From positions 62,001 through 126,000 of the forward strand of contig CAJOLW010000035.1 of NCBI GenBank assembly GCA_905235525.1: a stretch of DNA of 64,000 nucleotides. The letters are read 5' to 3'. Each line of letters opens with the position of its first letter. Position 1 is the first letter of the stretch. Source of the DNA: an uncultured Bacteroidaceae bacterium (GTDB lineage Bacteria; Bacteroidota; Bacteroidia; Bacteroidales; Bacteroidaceae). The notes under the pieces were generated by a model, which did not search any database, was not told where the DNA came from, and saw nothing but the letters and a program-made list of their open reading frames with translations. Below are positions 61,711 through 64,000 of this stretch, piece by piece. A program made the translations under genes and the position numbers.

Positions 61711-62799
61711 TCAGTTGATTTCAGCTTTCATCTTGACTACAATCCACATAAAAAGATTGTAAATGACAATGTCGATTCCCACAATGTAAGTCATCTGTGC
61801 CCCTCCCCCATAGAGCCCGTAATTGATGAGACAGATAGAGAAGAAGAACGTGAGAATAACAACGAGAGTTTGGTGCATGTCAAGCCCCATCTGCATGATG
61901 CGATGATGGATATGGGTTTTATCAGCCTCAAACATACTTCTGCCATGAAGTTTCCGTAGGATGGCGACACGTATAACATCAATGCAAGGGAGAAAGACGA
62001 GAGTGAAGGAGATGAGCAAGGATTCTTCTCTATATGGGAAACCAGTAGGCTCATTTGACATTTGGTACTTGATGGCAAGGTAGGCGATTACGTAGCCGAG
62101 GAAGAGACTGCCTGAATCGCCCATGAAGGTCTTGAGTTTTCCTACTTTTCCATAGAAGTTGAAAAAGAAGAATGCGAGTGTGGCTCCAGCCAGACTTGTG
62201 CTAATGAGACAAAAGAGATAGGCTCTCAACTCATAATAGAGATAGGCGAAGGAACCTAAAATGAGAAAGGCAAGCCCCGATGCTAAACCATCAATGCCAT
62301 CAATCAAATTCATCGCATTTACAATGAGTAGAATGACGAAGACGGTAAGTGGATAGCCAATCCAAAGTGGTATTTCATGGATGCCAAAAAGTCCGTGAAG
62401 ATTGCTGATCATCAAGTTGCATAAAGGAAAAATGAGTGCGGCGATAGTCTGAATGATGAACTTGTGGGTGGCTTTTATCCCTTTCAGGTCATCAAAGATG
62501 CCGATAATGTATATCATAGTGGCTCCAATTACCATCATGATATTGGATACACCGATTTCGAAATCCTCGTTAACGCCTTGATACATGATAAGGAGGGTCA
62601 CGACAACACCAAATCCTAATGATGGCATGAATAAGGATCCCCCAAGCCTTGGTATGCTGTACTTGTGTACTTTTCGTGTGTTTGGAAGGTCGAATAGCCC
62701 ATACGTATTGCAGAACTTTACAATGAGCGGTGTCCCGATGAGTGAGAACACAAGGCTGATTGTAAAGGCTATAATGATGTATGTAGAGTCGATGACCAT
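61711..62799 (-). CDS. WecA-like polyprenyl-phosphate HexNAc-1-phosphate transferase
   Basis: A 362-residue membrane protein from the ATG at 62797-62799; the upstream part of the frame is basic and lies in the AT-rich leader. Signature motifs: NAMNLIDGIDGLASG, FMGDSGSLFLGY and DKTHIHHRIMQMGL, as in WecA/TagO rather than MraY. It would begin a second undecaprenyl-linked glycan, so the cell may have two priming enzymes next to one locus. Confidence 0.92.
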   Translation of the reverse strand: MVIDSTYIIIAFTISLVFSLIGTPLIVKFCNTYGLFDLPNTRKVHKYSIPRLGGSLFMPSLGFGVVVTLLIMYQGVNEDFEIGVSNIMMVIGATMIYIIGIFDDLKGIKATHKFIIQTIAALIFPLCNLMISNLHGLFGIHEIPLWIGYPLTVFVILLIVNAMNLIDGIDGLASGLAFLILGSFAYLYYELRAYLFCLISTSLAGATLAFFFFNFYGKVGKLKTFMGDSGSLFLGYVIAYLAIKYQMSNEPTGFPYREESLLISFTLVFLPCIDVIRVAILRKLHGRSMFEADKTHIHHRIMQMGLDMHQTLVVILTFFFSICLINYGLYGGGAQMTYIVGIDIVIYNLFMWIVVKMKAEIN

Positions 62800-62826
62800 A
62801 TGGATTGTTTTTTGAGGTATTCTTTT

Positions 62827-62852
62827 TATATAACGTGAAAAAGTGTTATATA
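62827..62852. promoter_or_regulatory. Small inverted repeat upstream of the WecA-like gene
   Basis: TATATAAC (62827-62834) and GTTATATA (62845-62852) form an 8-bp palindrome with a 10-nt centre. It may be an operator or an RNA hairpin in the leader; no TAnnTTTG box is clear here. Confidence 0.4.
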
Positions 62853-62918
62853 TTGTGAAACATAACCTCTTTTTCAAAGAAAACTCAATTTTTCCCAATG
62901 CTAAATATAAGAATATTG

Positions 62919-63350
62919 CTAATATCGGCGAAAGGACAATCGGTAATATTCATTTTTGAGGATGAGATTTCCGTGGTTCAACTTTTCAATATGGAGGGTG
63001 TCTCGGGTTCCAGTAATACCGAAAGGAGCAAGTTGACTGCCATCTTCTATAGGGACGAGTTCGTCTTTGGTGACAACAAAATGCGGTGTGTGGATCGTGA
63101 GTTCTTCTCCCATTTTTTCAAAGTGGAAAAGAATTTTTAGATTCTTGTTGTCGATATCTCTCACCTGTAAAAGATGGCTTTCAACTCCCCAATAGATATA
63201 ACTGCGTGACATGTCACATGAGCCACCTGTAGCGAGTGTGTCAATCTGGCGTAATTGCCAATTTCCGTCCAATGCTCCATTGTCTGAGGTCTCAAGGTCA
63301 CATGCCGTGAGGATGAGAGCAGACGTGATGATATAGATGACCTTTCTCAT
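62919..63350 (-). CDS. Lipoprotein, lipocalin-like
   Basis: A 143-residue lipoprotein starting at the ATG at 63348-63350. The lipobox is LILTAC. The mature part has LDGNWQLRQIDTL and ends in LILKNEYYRLSFRRY, a pattern of lipocalin-like Bacteroidetes lipoproteins. It follows the Wzi-like gene by 8 nt, so the two are co-transcribed. Function unknown. Confidence 0.7.
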   Translation of the reverse strand: MRKVIYIITSALILTACDLETSDNGALDGNWQLRQIDTLATGGSCDMSRSYIYWGVESHLLQVRDIDNKNLKILFHFEKMGEELTIHTPHFVVTKDELVPIEDGSQLAPFGITGTRDTLHIEKLNHGNLILKNEYYRLSFRRY

Positions 63351-63358
63351 ATAGATTC

Positions 63359-64000
63359 TTATCGATTCAGTCTTAAAGTAATACACCCTCCTGTATTGTT
63401 GCCCATGAGTTCGCCTCGATCCAACCCGACAGCAGCACTGATACAGAGTCCTTTATAAATATTGTTTGCATCGTAGGTGGCTTCAATTCCTATGCTGACA
63501 TTATGTTTGGGGTCAAAATAGGGTTTGTCATAAGTGCCCAACCCTTCTTGCCATGAAGCACGGAGGCGATAGTGAAGATTGGAAGTAGGCTGACCTGCAA
63601 TGCCAATATGCCATGCTGTAAAGCGGTTACACTCAAAGTTGAGATTCTGGTTCTCATTATAGATGGGGGAACGGTATAGTGGATTTCCCAATGTTTGTCC
63701 CCAATGTTTCCATCCCGGCTCAATGCTGTTATTGTAATAGTTGTCAACACCTCCAATGTGGTCAAGGACTTGTGGCGTCCGGTCTGTATATACTGGACCG
63801 CTTTGGTATCGAGTATAAATGTATTCCACCACTGCATCGCTTATCCAATGAAAATTTTTCAAGTGTACATCTGCACCAAGCATGATGTCTTTTAAAGGAT
63901 AGACAAGATAACGATGGTCTTTCTTTATAATCTTTCCATTTTGGTAATCATATCCATCGTAATCTAAGTGGAACATGCCAGAATGGTCTTCAAAAAAGTG
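63359..64000 (-). CDS. Wzi-like capsule assembly outer-membrane protein, C-terminal part
   Basis: The frame is open to the window edge, so the gene is cut and about 214 residues are visible. Alternating hydrophobic and aromatic beta-strands (NLHYRLRASWQEGLGTY, HNVSIGIEATYDANN) end in TGGCITLRLNR, a typical outer-membrane beta-barrel end. The repeat style and capsule context match Bacteroidetes capsule assembly Wzi family proteins, which hold capsule at the cell surface. Confidence 0.75.
   Translation of the reverse strand, partial: HFFEDHSGMFHLDYDGYDYQNGKIIKKDHRYLVYPLKDIMLGADVHLKNFHWISDAVVEYIYTRYQSGPVYTDRTPQVLDHIGGVDNYYNNSIEPGWKHWGQTLGNPLYRSPIYNENQNLNFECNRFTAWHIGIAGQPTSNLHYRLRASWQEGLGTYDKPYFDPKHNVSIGIEATYDANNIYKGLCISAAVGLDRGELMGNNTGGCITLRLNR

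Overview
The window looks like chromosomal DNA from an anaerobic member of the Bacteroidales, probably close to Prevotella or Bacteroides (inference). The signs are TAnnTTTG-type -7 promoter boxes, few Shine-Dalgarno sites, a DUF5606 protein, a PUR-type DUF3276 protein, an extended NusB, Bacteroidetes-style AmpG-like permeases, and degenerate short-word repeats between and inside genes. I saw no rRNA, tRNA, CRISPR array or insertion sequence.

Layout. (1) 1-2300: the end of a FecCD-type permease, then a minus-strand queuosine operon (transporter, queC, queF). Its leader carries three back-to-back motifs with the fold of a preQ1-I riboswitch. (2) 2449-8794: a probable cell-wall sugar recycling operon (GT2/DUF4922 protein, SpoIID-like protein, two AmpG-like permeases). 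(3) 8864-13054: an alanine-rich lipoprotein, an S41-like protease that has lost its serine, and a ClpB without its N-domain. (4) 13374-37142: a relic of a glutathione peroxidase gene, then a run of co-directional genes with many 4-nt overlaps. This run is the standout of the window. It combines a terpenoid module (ferredoxin, radical SAM enzyme, DUF116-isoprenyl diphosphate synthase fusion, small alpha/alpha-barrel protein, class II terpene cyclase with a DxDD motif), an electron-transfer module (Tat-exported ferredoxin, membrane polyferredoxin, NuoE/NuoF/NuoG-like diaphorase), four PQQ-like beta-propellers, one NHL-like propeller, a YbbA/YbbP-like ABC pair, an aquaglyceroporin and a CobW GTPase. 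(5) 37208-44650: housekeeping genes (DUF5606, coaE, ybbR-like, yajC, nusB; then DUF3276, rplY, pth, hslR; pepT). (6) 44869-64000: a capsule/exopolysaccharide locus (priming transferase, Wza-like SLBB exporter, glf, Wzz, Wzx, CapA-like, ATP-grasp, acyltransferase, EpsG-like polymerase, four glycosyltransferases). It is followed by minus-strand genes for a beta-helix protein, a WecA-like transferase, a lipoprotein and a truncated Wzi-like protein.

Working hypothesis for region 4 (inference): NAD(P)H electrons pass through the NuoEFG-like diaphorase to ferredoxins and a membrane polyferredoxin. They would support a radical-SAM-modified cyclic terpenoid lipid and/or a cell-envelope redox process in which the propeller proteins act as scaffolds or dehydrogenase-like partners. 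I see no haem c motif, no hydrogenase H-cluster domain and no known terminal reductase, so the product and the electron acceptor are unknown.
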